Made by a program: the position numbers and the translations under genes. This document shows positions 35,785 to 48,259 of a DNA stretch of 64,000 nucleotides, one piece after another. A model generated the notes under the pieces. That model worked only from the letters and a program-made list of their open reading frames with translations. It had not been told where the DNA came from and did no database searches. Origin of the DNA: Gp6-AA40 sp963818645 (GTDB lineage Bacteria > Acidobacteriota > Vicinamibacteria > Vicinamibacterales > UBA2999); the NCBI GenBank assembly GCA_963818645.1, contig CAWFTF010000001.1, positions 1-64,000 on the forward strand, given 5' to 3'. Position 1 is the stretch's first letter. Each line of letters begins with the position of its first letter.

Positions 35785-36596
35785 TTCAGGGCGTTCGAAT
35801 ATCGCACTGCGCCGCGATGGCGCTGTTGGTAGTGGTGTCGGCCGTTCCGGCGCGAGCGCAGGACCAGGGTCCGCCTGCGGAGCCCGCTCGCAACGTGCAG
35901 TTCATGTCGCGCACGGCGTTTCACATGGCCGCGGAGCATCTGTCCGGTGACGACCCACGCTATGTGTGGGACGCCGACTTCGGCGGGGAGCTCGACGTCG
36001 TTGACTACGGAGTCGGACGGTTTACATTCGAGGCGAACTATCAGGTTGTGCTCGGCGAAGAGATTCGTTACTTCGATCCCAACCAGGGCAACTACGTCCT
36101 GGCGGGCAACGTCTCAGCACGCACGCGGGGGTTCGAAATCGCGGGGCAGCTGTATCACCAGTCACGACATCTGGCGGATCGACCCAAAGAGGAAGCCATC
36201 GACTGGAACACGCTCGGTGGACGCGTACGTAAGGCGTTCAAATACCGCGAGGCCACCTTTGATGCGCGTGGCGATCTCCGCGGCGTGTTCATGAAGACCA
36301 CCGTCGACTACTCGTGGGAGCTCGATGCCGCCGTGCGCAGCGACATGAAAGTGCATCCGGGTATCGGCCTGCTCGCGTCAGCGGACGTTCGCTACCTTGG
36401 TGTCGACGGCAGCCAGAATCGAGGCAATCAAACCGGCTACAGAATCGAAGGCGGAGTCCGTTTCGAAGGTCGCGCGGGGGCGATCGAGGTCTTCGTCTCC
36501 GGTGAGCGCCGGATCGACCCGTATCCGGTCGAGGTAGGCGTTGCGCAGTGGTTCACCGCAGGCTTTCGCCTTCTCAGTCGCTCGTCTGGACGATAA
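35781..36596 (+). CDS. Outer-membrane beta-barrel-like exported protein
   Basis: 271 residues from a GTG that overlaps the lpxD stop. After the signal peptide (cleavage at ARAQD), alternating strands such as GRFTFEANYQVVLG, GFEIAGQLYHQSRH, KAFKYREATFDARGDL and WELDAAVRSDM suggest a 10-12 strand barrel. The C-terminus lacks a terminal Phe but ends in a strand (FTAGFRLLSRSS). No named family. Coupling to lpxD suggests an envelope role. Confidence 0.6.
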   Translation: MIQGVRISHCAAMALLVVVSAVPARAQDQGPPAEPARNVQFMSRTAFHMAAEHLSGDDPRYVWDADFGGELDVVDYGVGRFTFEANYQVVLGEEIRYFDPNQGNYVLAGNVSARTRGFEIAGQLYHQSRHLADRPKEEAIDWNTLGGRVRKAFKYREATFDARGDLRGVFMKTTVDYSWELDAAVRSDMKVHPGIGLLASADVRYLGVDGSQNRGNQTGYRIEGGVRFEGRAGAIEVFVSGERRIDPYPVEVGVAQWFTAGFRLLSRSSGR

Positions 36597-36605
36597 TTGA
36601 CGAGT

Positions 36606-37961
36606 ATGCGCCTCCGGAACCCATCGACCCGGCTCGCCCTCTTCGCACTGGCGGCCGTCCTCACGGTGGCGGATGCATCGGTGCATGCTGCTGTCCGTCC
36701 CCCGAAGCTGCAGTACCAGATCACAACGCTCGGGAACGGGCTGCGCGTGATCCTGTCTGAGGATCACTCCACCCCGATCGTTCACGTATCGGTGACGTAT
36801 CACGTCGGCTCGAAGAACGAGCGTGCCGGTCGCACCGGGTTCGCGCATCTCTTCGAGCACATGATGTTCAAGGGCTCCAAGAACGTCGAGCCCGAGTCGC
36901 ACACCTCGATCATTGCCAGCGTTGGTGGCCGCAGCAACGCGTTCACCACCGAAGACGAGACCGTGTTCTGGCAGACGTTGCCGTCGCAGTACCTGCCGCT
37001 CGCGCTGTGGCTCGAGGCAGATCGCATGGCGACGCTGAGGATCGACGACGAGGCATTCAAGCGCGAGCGCGAGGTGGTGAAGGAAGAGCGCCGCATGCGT
37101 GTCGAGAACCAGCCGTACGGCCGGTTGTCGGAGATCATCTTCGACAACGCGTTCACGACGCACCCCTACAAGCACCCGACGATCGGCAGCATGGTCGATC
37201 TCGAGGCGGCATCGATCGCCGACGTGCGTGAGTTCCACGAGACGTACTACGTTCCAGAGAACGCAACCGTCGTCATCGTTGGCGACTTCGACGCGGCGCA
37301 GACGCTCGCGATGGTGAATCAGTATTTCGCGCGCGTGCCGAAGGCAAAGCGTGCCGTGCCGAGGGACTTGCCGACGGAGCCGCCGCAGACGAAGGAACGC
37401 CGCGCCGTCATCGAGGAAGCGTGGCCGTTGCCCGCCGTCGTCGTGGCGTACCACATCACCTACGACGGGCACCCGGATGCGTATCCGTTGCACATTGCCG
37501 CGAAGATCATGTCGGATGGGCAGAGCGCGCGTATTCCGCGCGAGCTGGTCTACAACAAGCGGATCGCGCTGACCGCATTCGGCAGTGGCAACATCATCGA
37601 AGACCCGAACCTGTTCTACGCCGTCGCCATCGTCCAGCCCGGACAGACGCCTGAGGCCGCAGAGCGGGCGTTGATCGCCGAGTTCGAGAAGATGGCGCAG
37701 CAGCCGGTCGCGGATGGTGAGTTGCAGCGGGCCAAGAACCAGTTCGCGCGCGACTACATCGTCAGTCGCGAGTCGAATGAGGACAAGGCCCGGCACCTCT
37801 CTCACGCGGCGGTGATTCACAATGACATCACGACGGCGGACGGCGAGTTCGACATCTTCATGAACGTGACGCGAGCCGACGTGCAGCGCGTGGCAAAGAC
37901 CTACTTCACGCCAACGAATCGTGTCGTGCTGCACATCCTCCCGAAGGGAGGGTCGCGATGA
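36606..37961 (+). CDS. M16 zinc peptidase, catalytic member
   Basis: 451 residues from the ATG at 36606; a TTG at 36597 directly after the previous stop is in frame. The signal peptide ends ASVHAA. The inverted zinc motif HLFEH (HxxEH) lies near residue 85, with the distal glutamate in EREVVKEERR about 75 residues on. This is the pitrilysin/insulinase fold, halved as in bacterial M16B pairs. It degrades peptides in the periplasm together with the next gene, which overlaps its stop (ATGA). Confidence 0.93.
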   Translation: MRLRNPSTRLALFALAAVLTVADASVHAAVRPPKLQYQITTLGNGLRVILSEDHSTPIVHVSVTYHVGSKNERAGRTGFAHLFEHMMFKGSKNVEPESHTSIIASVGGRSNAFTTEDETVFWQTLPSQYLPLALWLEADRMATLRIDDEAFKREREVVKEERRMRVENQPYGRLSEIIFDNAFTTHPYKHPTIGSMVDLEAASIADVREFHETYYVPENATVVIVGDFDAAQTLAMVNQYFARVPKAKRAVPRDLPTEPPQTKERRAVIEEAWPLPAVVVAYHITYDGHPDAYPLHIAAKIMSDGQSARIPRELVYNKRIALTAFGSGNIIEDPNLFYAVAIVQPGQTPEAAERALIAEFEKMAQQPVADGELQRAKNQFARDYIVSRESNEDKARHLSHAAVIHNDITTADGEFDIFMNVTRADVQRVAKTYFTPTNRVVLHILPKGGSR

Positions 37962-39503
37962 GCAACTCCCAACTCCCCAACTCCCAACTCCCAAAGGACC
38001 CACACCCATTGCCGGTGCCCACTCTCGTTTTGGGAATTGGAAGTTGGCTCACCGTTCTGTTGGGAGTTTTCCTGAGCGTGTCCCCGTCCTTCGCTCAGAG
38101 CCCAGGAATGGCCGACTGAAAGGGCGCCGCGGCCGTTGGCGGCGCGCGAGGTGAAGTTCCCGCCGTTCCAGGTGAAGACGCTGTCGAACGGCATGCAGGT
38201 GATCACCGTTGCGCATCACGAGCAGCCTGCGGTCACGATGCGTCTCCTCGTGCGGGCCGGTGCGGCGCAGGATCCGGAGAACAAGGGCGGACTCGCCGAG
38301 CTGGTGTCGAAGCTGCTCGACCAAGGGACAACGACGCGAAGCGCGCAGCAGATTGCGGATCAGATCGATTCGATCGGTGGTGCGATGGGCACCGGGTCGG
38401 GTACGGATCTGACCTTCGTCAATGCGGTTGTGATGAAGGATTCCTTCGCGTTGGCGATGGACCTCGTTCACGACGTCGTTCGTCACCCGGCGTTTTCTCC
38501 GGAAGAGATCGAACGCCAGCGCGAGCAGGCGCTGTCGTCACTGCGCGTGAGCGGCGAGGATCCGTCGTATGTCGCGTCGATGCTCTTCGATCGCCTGGTC
38601 TACGGGTTCCATCCGTACGGGAAGCCCGGCAGCGGTACCACGTCGTCGCTGGCGCGCATCACGCAGGACGATCTGCGAGCGTTCCACCGCCAGTACTTCG
38701 TGCCGAACAACATGATTCTCGGCATCGTCGGCGACATCTCGAGTGACGAGGCATTCGCCATGGCCGAGAAGGTATTCGGCAGCTGGCAACGTAGTGATGT
38801 CCCCACGTGGAAGCCGGTTGACCCACCGCCGCCCACCCGTCGCCTCGTGATCGTGGATAAGCCTGATGCCGTGCAGACCGAGATTCGCGTCGGGCAGATT
38901 GCGATTCCGCGCAAGCACTCTGACTATCTTGCCTTCGACGTGGCGGTGAAGATCCTCGGCGGGGAAGGTGCCAATCGGCTGCATCGCGTGCTCAGGTCCG
39001 AACGCGGATTGACCTACGGCGCCGAAGCCGACATGCAGGCGTACAAGCAGGCGGGCGACTTCGTCGCGGAAACCAACACCCGCACGGAGACGACCGCCGA
39101 GACGTTGCGGCTCACGCTCGAAGAGATCGCCAAGCTTCAGCGGCAGCGTGTGTTCGAACGAGAGCTGTCGGATGCGCAGGCGTATCTGGCCGGCAGCTTT
39201 CCGCTGACAATCGAAACGCCCAACGACATCGCGACGACCGTGATCAACAACGTCTTTTACGAGCTGCCGATCGAAGAAGTCGCGAATTATCGCGAGCGCG
39301 TCCAGTCGATTACGCCGGACGACATCCAGCGCGTCGCGCGCGAGTACATCCGGCCCGATCGTCTGTCGATAGTGCTCGTCGGAAACGCCAAGGCGTTCGT
39401 GAACAGCCTCCGTGCCGTCGGATTCACGGAGTTCGACATCATCGCGCTCGACGACCTGGATCTCATGTCGGCGACGCTCAAGAAGGAACCGCGCGCACCC
39501 TAG
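37958..39503 (+). CDS. M16 peptidase-like partner (no HxxEH), repeat in signal peptide, frameshift
   Basis: The ATG at 37958 overlaps the upstream stop. The first 45 codons translate a GGGAGTT heptamer repeat (NSQLPNSQLPK, later VLGIGSWLTVLLGVFL) that yields a plausible signal peptide ending SFAQ. An extra G near 38105 then shifts the frame; removing it gives QSPEWPTERAPRPLAARE and the M16 body (VKTLSNGMQVITVAHHE...). HxxEH is absent (LAELVSKLL), so this is the inactive subunit that completes the chamber. If the shift is real, translation could restart only at the TTG at 38136, without export. Confidence 0.82.
37963..38070. repeat. Heptamer repeat, GGGAGTT family, inverted arms, inside the M16 partner 5' end
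   Basis: The left arm (37963-37994) has four AACTCCC/CAACTCC units. The right arm (38028-38070) has TTGGGAA, TTGGAAG, TTGGCTC, then TTGGGAG. The array starts 5 bases after the start codon of the coupled downstream gene, so it is translated. Confidence 0.9.
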
Positions 39504-39521
39504 AGGACCGGTCGTTCGACT

Positions 39522-40664
39522 ATGAGGATCATGATCTCCTGCGGCGAGGCCTCAGGTGACATGTATGCAGGTGCGCTGGCGGCTGAACTGCGACGCCGCG
39601 TGCCAGACGCGGAAATCTTTGGGTTCGGCGGGCCGCGCCTGAAGGATGCCGGCGGCCGCCTGGTCGCCGACTACAGCCCGCTGTCGGTGACCGGCATCAC
39701 CGAAGCCGTCAAGATCATTCCGCGATCGTTTGCGATGTTGCGCAAGCTCGTTGACGCCGCGCGCGAGTTGCGGCCGCACGTCTTCGTCGCAATCGATTTT
39801 CCCGACTTCAATTTCCGCTTGATGGCGGCGCTCCGCCGTTTCGGAATCCCGATCGTCTACTACGTCAGTCCACAGCTCTGGGCGTGGCGCCCGGGACGCA
39901 TGGAGACGATGAAAGAGTACGTCGATCGCGTGCTGGTGATTTTCCCGTTCGAGGAGGCCCTGTATCAGCGTGCGGGTGTGAGCGTGCAGTTCGTCGGTCA
40001 TCCGCTGGTCGACCTGATTCGCACGGGCCAGGATCGCACGGCCTTTCTGCACGACCGTGGTCTCATACCCGACGCGCCGACCGTGGCCCTGCTGCCAGGA
40101 AGCCGGCGCAACGAGCTGAATCGCATCGTCCCGGTGCTGACGCGCGCGCTGCCACTGATTCGCGAGCGCGTGCCAGGAGTGCAGTTCGTCGTGGCGTGTG
40201 CGCCCGGCATGCCCGACAACCTGTTTGCCCCGCTGGTCAATGAAGCGAACCATAGCCTCGTCCTCGTGCGCGATCGCACCGACGATGTGCTGGCGTCGAG
40301 TGATGTCGTGATCACGGCATCGGGCACCGCGACGATTCAGGCCACGTTGCACGAGCGTCCGATGGTCGTCGTCTACAAGATGTCGCCGATCGAGTACCGC
40401 CTGGGCAGACCACTCGTGCGGGTCGATACGTTTGCGATGCCCAACCTCGTGGCCGGCGAGCGCATTGTCCCCGAGTTGATTCAGGACGATTTCACTCCCG
40501 AGCGGACGGCTGCGGAGGCGGTCGCGCTGCTCACGGATGCCAGCAAGCGGGAGGAGATGCGTGCGGCGCTGGCTCGCGTGCGACAACAACTCGGCACGCC
40601 GGGGGCAACGGCCCGCGCTGCCGAAGCGGTGCTCGACGTAGCGACGAGCTCGATATCGAACTGA
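39522..40664 (+). CDS. lpxB: Lipid-A-disaccharide synthase
   Basis: 380 residues, starting MRIMISCGEASGDMYAGAL as in LpxB. Other family marks are FGFGGPRLKDAGG, IDFPDFNFRL, YYVSPQLWAWRPGR, FVGHPLVD, LLPGSRRNE, ITASGTATIQA and MVVVYKMSPIEY. It joins two acylated glucosamines in lipid A synthesis at the inner membrane. Together with lpxD it shows an outer membrane with lipid A. It follows the M16 partner by 18 bases. Confidence 0.96.
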   Translation: MRIMISCGEASGDMYAGALAAELRRRVPDAEIFGFGGPRLKDAGGRLVADYSPLSVTGITEAVKIIPRSFAMLRKLVDAARELRPHVFVAIDFPDFNFRLMAALRRFGIPIVYYVSPQLWAWRPGRMETMKEYVDRVLVIFPFEEALYQRAGVSVQFVGHPLVDLIRTGQDRTAFLHDRGLIPDAPTVALLPGSRRNELNRIVPVLTRALPLIRERVPGVQFVVACAPGMPDNLFAPLVNEANHSLVLVRDRTDDVLASSDVVITASGTATIQATLHERPMVVVYKMSPIEYRLGRPLVRVDTFAMPNLVAGERIVPELIQDDFTPERTAAEAVALLTDASKREEMRAALARVRQQLGTPGATARAAEAVLDVATSSISN

Positions 40665-40674
40665 GGTTGTGCTG

Positions 40675-41223
40675 ATGAATATGTGGCGACGGGGTGGATG
40701 GTTCGTGCTTCTCGCCGTGGCGGTGTCGTTCACGGCCTCCCTTCAGGCGATGGTCGTGGTGCCGGCAGAGTTCAACGAGATGGTGACGGCATCGCAGACG
40801 ATCGTACAGGGACGTATCGTTGATGTACGGTCGTACGAAACTGCCGGCCGCAAGACGATCGAGAGCCTGGTCACAGTCCAGGTCGTCGACGCGATCAAAG
40901 GTCGGCCCGGAGCCACGGCCTATTTCAAGCTGCCAGGCGGACAGGTGGGCCGTTACCGTCGGGTAATGGTGGGCGTGCCGCAGTTCACCCCCGGTGATGA
41001 GGTCGTCCTGTTCCTGAAAGGAAGTGCACCTGCGGTGCCGATGCCCTTCGGCCTGACCCAGGGCGTGTACCGAGTGAGCCGTGATGTCTCCGGCCGCGCG
41101 TTGGTCATGCCGGCAGTCGCGGGCGGTTCCGGGCGCATCGTGCGGGGCGATCCTGCCCGTCGTGCGCTCGATCTCGCTGCCTTCTCCAGCATGGTGCGAA
41201 CGATCGCGGGCGCTCAGCGATGA
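40675..41223 (+). CDS. Exported protein of unknown function, first gene of a matrixin operon
   Basis: 182 residues from the ATG at 40675; a GTG at 40669 is in frame. The signal peptide (WFVLLAVAVSFTASLQA) is followed by a single strand-rich domain (AEFNEMVTASQTIVQGRIVDVRSYE, GDEVVLFLKG, GLTQGVYRVSRD). The pattern 'aS..IV.G.V....s' is common to exported acidobacterial proteins next to matrixins. Its stop overlaps the protease start (ATGA). A chaperone, inhibitor or carrier role for the protease is a guess. Confidence 0.65.
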   Translation: MNMWRRGGWFVLLAVAVSFTASLQAMVVVPAEFNEMVTASQTIVQGRIVDVRSYETAGRKTIESLVTVQVVDAIKGRPGATAYFKLPGGQVGRYRRVMVGVPQFTPGDEVVLFLKGSAPAVPMPFGLTQGVYRVSRDVSGRALVMPAVAGGSGRIVRGDPARRALDLAAFSSMVRTIAGAQR

Positions 41224-42221
41224 CCTCGCGTCGTCTTCGCGTGTGGTTCGCGATCGCCGTCTTTGCGATGGCACTTCCGGGAACCGCAGACGCGTACATC
41301 CATCTCGGTTTCGATACCGGCGGGCAGACCAGGGCGATCAAGTGGACTGCGTCCCGGGTCCGCTGGTGGGCGAACACCCGTGGCGTGCCCGGCGTCTCCT
41401 CTCTGCAGTTCCAATCCGAGCTCGCACAGGCGTTCATGACCTGGGAGAACGTTCCGACCGCGTCGATTGCGTTCGAGTTTGCGGGTTTCACCGCTGCCGC
41501 ACCGTTTGAAGACGACGACCTGTCGGTCCTGGGGTTCGAGAGCGAGCCCGACATGGATCGCGTGCTCGGTGCAACGTCGTTCATCGTCGACGTGTTCTCC
41601 GGAACCATCATCGAATCCGATATCTTCTTCAATTCGATCTTTCCGTGGTCGGTGTCTGCGACGGGAGACCCCAATCGATTTGATCTGCGCTCGGTTGCCA
41701 CCCACGAGATCGGTCACTTCCTCGGTCTCGGGCATTCGGCGATCGGAGAAACAGAGATGAGGTCGGACGGCGGGCGCCGAGTGCTCGGAAGCGGCGCAGT
41801 CATGTTTCCCATTTCGCTCGGTCGCGGAGTGGTGGCGGATCGTGTGCTTCAGCCTGACGACATCGCGGGCGTCTCCGATCTGTATCCCGACGGTGGCTTC
41901 CGCGACGACACCGGTATCGTCGCCGGGCGTGTGCGCGTGGACAACGCGCCCGTGAAGGGAGCTCACGTCGTTGCGTTCAACCCGCAAACGGGCGCGCTCA
42001 TCGGCAACTTCTCACTGGCGGACAGCTCGTTTCGAATCGCCGGTCTCAGCCCAGGGCCATACGTGATTCGCGTCGAGCCAATCGACGATGCGGATATCGA
42101 CAGCTTCTTGGATCCGCAGGGCGTCAACGTGAACTTCCAGGTCACGTTTCATCCACGGCTCATCGTTGCGCCCAGAGGCGGCTCCACCGCCAGCTTCGAC
42201 GTTACGGTGCCGGCGAAATGA
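41220..42221 (+). CDS. Exported matrixin-type zinc metalloprotease
   Basis: 333 residues; signal peptide ends ADAYIH. The catalytic site is THEIGHFLGLGHS (HExxHxxGxxH), followed by the Met-turn GSGAVMFPI about 30 residues later and the usual LQPDDIAGVSDLYP. Residues 235-333 form a carboxypeptidase-regulatory-like beta sandwich (GIVAGRVRVDNAPVKGAHVVAFN). There is no propeptide cysteine switch. It is translated in one coupled operon with the genes before and after it. Confidence 0.88.
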   Translation: MTSRRLRVWFAIAVFAMALPGTADAYIHLGFDTGGQTRAIKWTASRVRWWANTRGVPGVSSLQFQSELAQAFMTWENVPTASIAFEFAGFTAAAPFEDDDLSVLGFESEPDMDRVLGATSFIVDVFSGTIIESDIFFNSIFPWSVSATGDPNRFDLRSVATHEIGHFLGLGHSAIGETEMRSDGGRRVLGSGAVMFPISLGRGVVADRVLQPDDIAGVSDLYPDGGFRDDTGIVAGRVRVDNAPVKGAHVVAFNPQTGALIGNFSLADSSFRIAGLSPGPYVIRVEPIDDADIDSFLDPQGVNVNFQVTFHPRLIVAPRGGSTASFDVTVPAK

Positions 42222-42889
42222 ACTTTCGTCGGCTCATTTGGGTCGCCTTCGTCATGGCCCTTGGTGTCGGTCGCGCTGAGGCGCAGACCGCTTCACAGCC
42301 GGCTGGGCGTCTCGAGGTCTCTTTCGGAGCAGGGTGGCTCGGCGGGGCATCGTTTGGGGAACAGCCTGCCGATTTGCGTGGCGCCTCCGGGAGTCCTTAC
42401 CGGCTCTTCGAGTCGGAGACGAGCCTTCGCGGAACTGGCTTGTTTGAAGCACGGGCCGGATTCGCGTTGACGCGGCGATACACGGTCGAGGGGCGCGCAG
42501 CCATGAGCAAGCCGGAGCTTCAAACGGTAGTCTCGAGCGACGCAGAGGTTGCAGGCTCCTTTACCGCGGTCGAGAGCATCGACCAGTACATGTTCGACGC
42601 CGGCGTGCTCGTGCGCCTTGACGAGTTGGAGTCGTTCGGGCTCAAGCCGTTCGCGATTGGCGGCTTCGGGTACGTCCGCCAGCTTCACGGCGATCAGCAG
42701 CTCGTGGAGACTGGACATCTCTTCTACGTCGGTGGGGGAGTCACGTGTCCCCTCTTCTCGCGTGCGCAGGGATTTATCCGGAGCGGAAGCATCCGGGGCG
42801 ATCTGCGGCTGAACGTCCTGTCGCTCGATCTCGACGAGGACAGCCGGTCGCAGGGAAGCGTTTCAGCAAGTCTCGTCCTCACGTTTTAG
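42218..42889 (+). CDS. Small outer-membrane barrel-like protein of the matrixin operon
   Basis: 223 residues with a signal peptide (cleavage near AEAQ). Alternating strands (RLEVSFGAGWLGG, GLFEARAGFALTRRYTVEGRAAMS, FGLKPFAIGGFGYVRQ) and the ending SVSASLVLTF, with a terminal Phe, fit an eight-strand outer-membrane barrel. The ATG overlaps the protease stop. No specific family recognised. Confidence 0.65.
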   Translation: MNFRRLIWVAFVMALGVGRAEAQTASQPAGRLEVSFGAGWLGGASFGEQPADLRGASGSPYRLFESETSLRGTGLFEARAGFALTRRYTVEGRAAMSKPELQTVVSSDAEVAGSFTAVESIDQYMFDAGVLVRLDELESFGLKPFAIGGFGYVRQLHGDQQLVETGHLFYVGGGVTCPLFSRAQGFIRSGSIRGDLRLNVLSLDLDEDSRSQGSVSASLVLTF

Positions 42890-42951
42890 CGCTCGACTTG
42901 GCGTCGGTAATCTGCTTCTCGAGCGTGATCCGGGAAGAGCTACCGTCGAGG

Positions 42952-42957
42952 TATCAT
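42952..42957 (+). promoter_or_regulatory. -10-like TATCAT close to the acnA start
   Basis: TATCAT ends 8 bases before the acnA ATG. No Shine-Dalgarno and no clear -35 are present, which is compatible with a leaderless transcript. Confidence 0.4.
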
Positions 42958-42965
42958 CGAGAATT

Positions 42966-45665
<2,700 letters not shown>

Positions 45666-45677
<12 letters not shown>

Positions 45678-45695
45678 GCAGGAAGCGGTAGGCGG
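45666..45695. repeat. Heptamer repeat, RGTAGGC family, overlapping the acnA stop
   Basis: AGTAGGC, AGTAGGC, AGGAAGC, GGTAGGC. The acnA stop TAG (45675-45677) lies in the second unit. Confidence 0.85.
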
Positions 45696-45706
45696 GGGAG
45701 GTCCCC

Positions 45707-46253
45707 ATGAGACTACGCACTGTGTCGGTCGTCGCAGGCCTTGTGCTCGCGTGTGGCGTCACCGCCGACGCTCAATATCGCAACGCGCCGTCTCGCCCGC
45801 AGTCTGCTGCTCCGAGGCCGAGTCCGCCGAGTAGCGCCGGCCGGTGAGGCGCCTTTCAGAAACACAGCGACATTCAGACCAAGGCCGATCAGTCCGTCGC
45901 TCGGCCTGCCGATTCGCGGTCTTGGCGTGCCGGTGTACCCGCTCCTGTGGGGCTGGGGAACGATGCCGTTCTATTACGGCCCCGAGAGCACTTCCTTCAC
46001 ACTTGAAGACGGACCCACCGGCGGCTTGCAGTTGGATGTGCAGCCGTGGCGTGCGGCGGTGTTCGTCGACGGAGTTTATGCCGGTCGCGTTGACGACTAC
46101 AGCGGGTACTACAAACATCTCGAGCTTGTAGCCGGATCTCACCAGATCGTCGTGGTGGAGTCAGGGTATCGACCGCTCGTGATTGACGCGATCGTCGTGC
46201 CCGGCAAAACGAGGACCTTTCGCGGCACGTTGAGTAGCGCGTCGCGCTGGTAG
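45707..46253 (+). CDS. Exported PEGA-like domain protein, probable frameshift
   Basis: The ATG at 45707 gives a signal peptide (MRLRTVSVVAGLVLACG, cleavage at ADAQY) and a Ser/Pro linker, then a stop. The continuing protein is in another frame: LGVPVYPLLWGWGTMPFYYG and the domain GLQLDVQPWRAAVFVDGVYAG...SGYRPLVIDAIVVPGKTRTFRGTL. The latter has the PEGA pattern (strand, V-x-V-D-G, G-x-H). An indel between about 45800 and 45850 would join them into about 180 residues. Convergent with the radical SAM gene, 4 bases apart. Confidence 0.65.
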
Positions 46254-46257
46254 CCGC

Positions 46258-47724
46258 TTATCGCTGAATCTGCAGGAGCGGGCCGACGGAAGGGCCAACC
46301 GGCAGCGGCGGGTTCCGAGCCGGTTCTCGAATGGGTCTCTCGGCGACACTGGTCGAGCGCGCCGATCGTCGGCCGAACTCGCTGAGGATCGACTCGAGCA
46401 CGGGCAGCATCATCCCGGCGCGCTTCGCGCGAATCACGAAATCCCATATCGGTTCGAACTTCTTCCATCCGGACGCATAGGCGAAGTGGCGCAGCCCGGC
46501 GATCCGATCGTCGTGCGCCGCGGCGCCGCGCGCGATCGATCGCCACGTGTAGAACTGCTTGTACGCCCACCGATACCCGTGCTCGAGCTGCTCGCCCGTC
46601 AGCTGCGCCGGACGAAACACCGTGTGCCGCGTGTCGTAGAGATCCCAGTTGCTGTGCGTGAGCCGGCCCTGCTCCTCGAAGCGGCGATATAGCGCTGTAC
46701 CCGGATAGGGCGTCAGGATGTGAAACGTCGCTGTCTCGATTCCGTTCTCGATGGCCCACTCGACTGTGCGCTCGAACACCGACCCATCGTCACCATCCAT
46801 GCCAAAGACGAAACTGCCGTTGATCATTACGCCGAGGTCATGCAGACGACGGATCGCCGCCGGGTAATCGCGACGCAGGTTCTGATACTTCCGCTGCTCA
46901 GCGAGATTCGCCGGGTTGAGCGTTTCGAACCCGACGAAGAGACTTCGTAGTCCTGATTCAACGGCCTTCTCGAGCAGGTTGGGCGCAAGCACGGCGTTGA
47001 CCGTGCCTGCCGCCTGCCACAGTCGACCCATCCCGCGCATGCCATCGAAGAGCGCCGACGCGAAGCGGCGATCGCCGAACAAATGATCGTCGAGAAAATA
47101 GAGATGTCTGCCCGGCAGCCGTTCGATCTCGGCGAGCGCATCGTCAACCGTCTGCGTATAGAACGAGCGGCCGCCTTCGAAGAACGCTTCCTTGTAGCAG
47201 AAGTCACAGACGTGCGGGCAGCCGCGTGAGACGACGATCGAGTTCGGTACGAGGTAGAGCCGCCGCTTGATCAGATCGCGGCGGATCGGCGGAAGGCCAA
47301 TCAGCGTTCGCGTCTGCGAGCGATACACGCGCTCGGGATTGCCGCGACGGAAATCGGCCAGGAAGCGCGGCCAGGTGTCTTCACCGGGCCCGATGAAGAT
47401 CGTGTCTGCGTGCGCAGCGGCTTCGTCGGGCAGCGACGTCACGTGCAACCCTCCCAGCACGACATAGGCGCCGCGGGCGCGGTAGTGATCCGCGATGCGA
47501 TACGCGCGGTACGCCGACGTGATGTAGACCTGGATCACCACGAGATCGGGGGAGTCGTCGAGATCGAGCACCTCGACGTGCTCGTCCTGAATTTCGATTT
47601 CCTCATCGCCAACGTAGGCAGCCAGCGTGGCCAGACCGAGCGGTGGAAACAGCGAGTACTTGATCGGACGGAAGAACGGACTCTTGGCTTCCGTGAGCGC
47701 GGGAAGAATCATCTTGACCTTCAC
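46258..47724 (-). CDS. B12-binding domain radical SAM protein
   Basis: 488 residues from the GTG at 47724, overlapping the yjbQ-like stop. The N-terminal 150 residues form a cobalamin-binding-like Rossmann domain (KMILPALTEAKSPFF, GLATLAAYVG, VYITSAYRAYRIADHYRARGAYVVLGGLHVT). The radical SAM domain has CPHVCDFCYK (CxxxCxxC), FLDDHLFGD, and TFHILTPYPGTALYRRF. The class modifies hopanoids, lipids or other small molecules; no closer assignment is possible. The C-terminus is Arg/Pro rich. Confidence 0.88.
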   Translation of the reverse strand: MKVKMILPALTEAKSPFFRPIKYSLFPPLGLATLAAYVGDEEIEIQDEHVEVLDLDDSPDLVVIQVYITSAYRAYRIADHYRARGAYVVLGGLHVTSLPDEAAAHADTIFIGPGEDTWPRFLADFRRGNPERVYRSQTRTLIGLPPIRRDLIKRRLYLVPNSIVVSRGCPHVCDFCYKEAFFEGGRSFYTQTVDDALAEIERLPGRHLYFLDDHLFGDRRFASALFDGMRGMGRLWQAAGTVNAVLAPNLLEKAVESGLRSLFVGFETLNPANLAEQRKYQNLRRDYPAAIRRLHDLGVMINGSFVFGMDGDDGSVFERTVEWAIENGIETATFHILTPYPGTALYRRFEEQGRLTHSNWDLYDTRHTVFRPAQLTGEQLEHGYRWAYKQFYTWRSIARGAAAHDDRIAGLRHFAYASGWKKFEPIWDFVIRAKRAGMMLPVLESILSEFGRRSARSTSVAERPIREPARNPPLPVGPSVGPLLQIQR

Positions 47725-48194
47725 TGGGCAGCCTCCCCGATCACGAGCACGGAGATGTCGCGGCTGCGCGGTCCGTCGAGCTCGGCCAGGAACACGCGTT
47801 GCCAACGGCCGAGCAGGAGGCGGCCGTTGACGATGTTCAGGCAGGCAGACGTGCCGAGCATCAGCGCGCGACAATGCGACGAGCCGTTCGGGCGTTCACC
47901 CGGGTTGAGATTGACTGTTCGAATCGTCTCGTCGTCGTGCAGGTAGGGGGCGTCGTCCGGCGCGGTCTTGCGCAGGAAGCACTCGAAATCGTCGAGGAGC
48001 AGCGGCTCGCCCTCGTTCACGACGATGGCCGCGGTCGTGTGCAGGCTTTGCACGTTGACGAAGCCCGTCACGATCCGGGATTCGGCGAGCAGCTCCTCCA
48101 GACTCTCGGTCAGGTCGATGAACTCAGTGGGTCGCTCAGTGGTGATGCGAACCTTGGTATGCCGGTAGATGAACGCAGACGCGAGCGTTTCCAT
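47721..48194 (-). CDS. YjbQ/UPF0047 family protein
   Basis: 157 residues; AGGAGG lies upstream. Family marks are FIDLTESLEELL, GFVNVQSLHTTAAIVVNEGEP, DDETIRTVNLNPGERPNGSSHCRALMLGTS, LLLGRWQRVFLAELDGPR. Three conserved histidines (LHTTA, GSSHCRA and LH in the middle) fit the metal-like site of the fold. Some members have weak thiamin-phosphate synthase activity; the physiological role is not settled. Coupled to the radical SAM gene (GTGA). Confidence 0.9.
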   Translation of the reverse strand: METLASAFIYRHTKVRITTERPTEFIDLTESLEELLAESRIVTGFVNVQSLHTTAAIVVNEGEPLLLDDFECFLRKTAPDDAPYLHDDETIRTVNLNPGERPNGSSHCRALMLGTSACLNIVNGRLLLGRWQRVFLAELDGPRSRDISVLVIGEAAQ

Positions 48195-48259
48195 CGATGT
48201 CCTCCTGTGTGGAAGGATCGACGTTCACGCGCGGGAAGTCCTCAGCAGACGGTGAGCAT

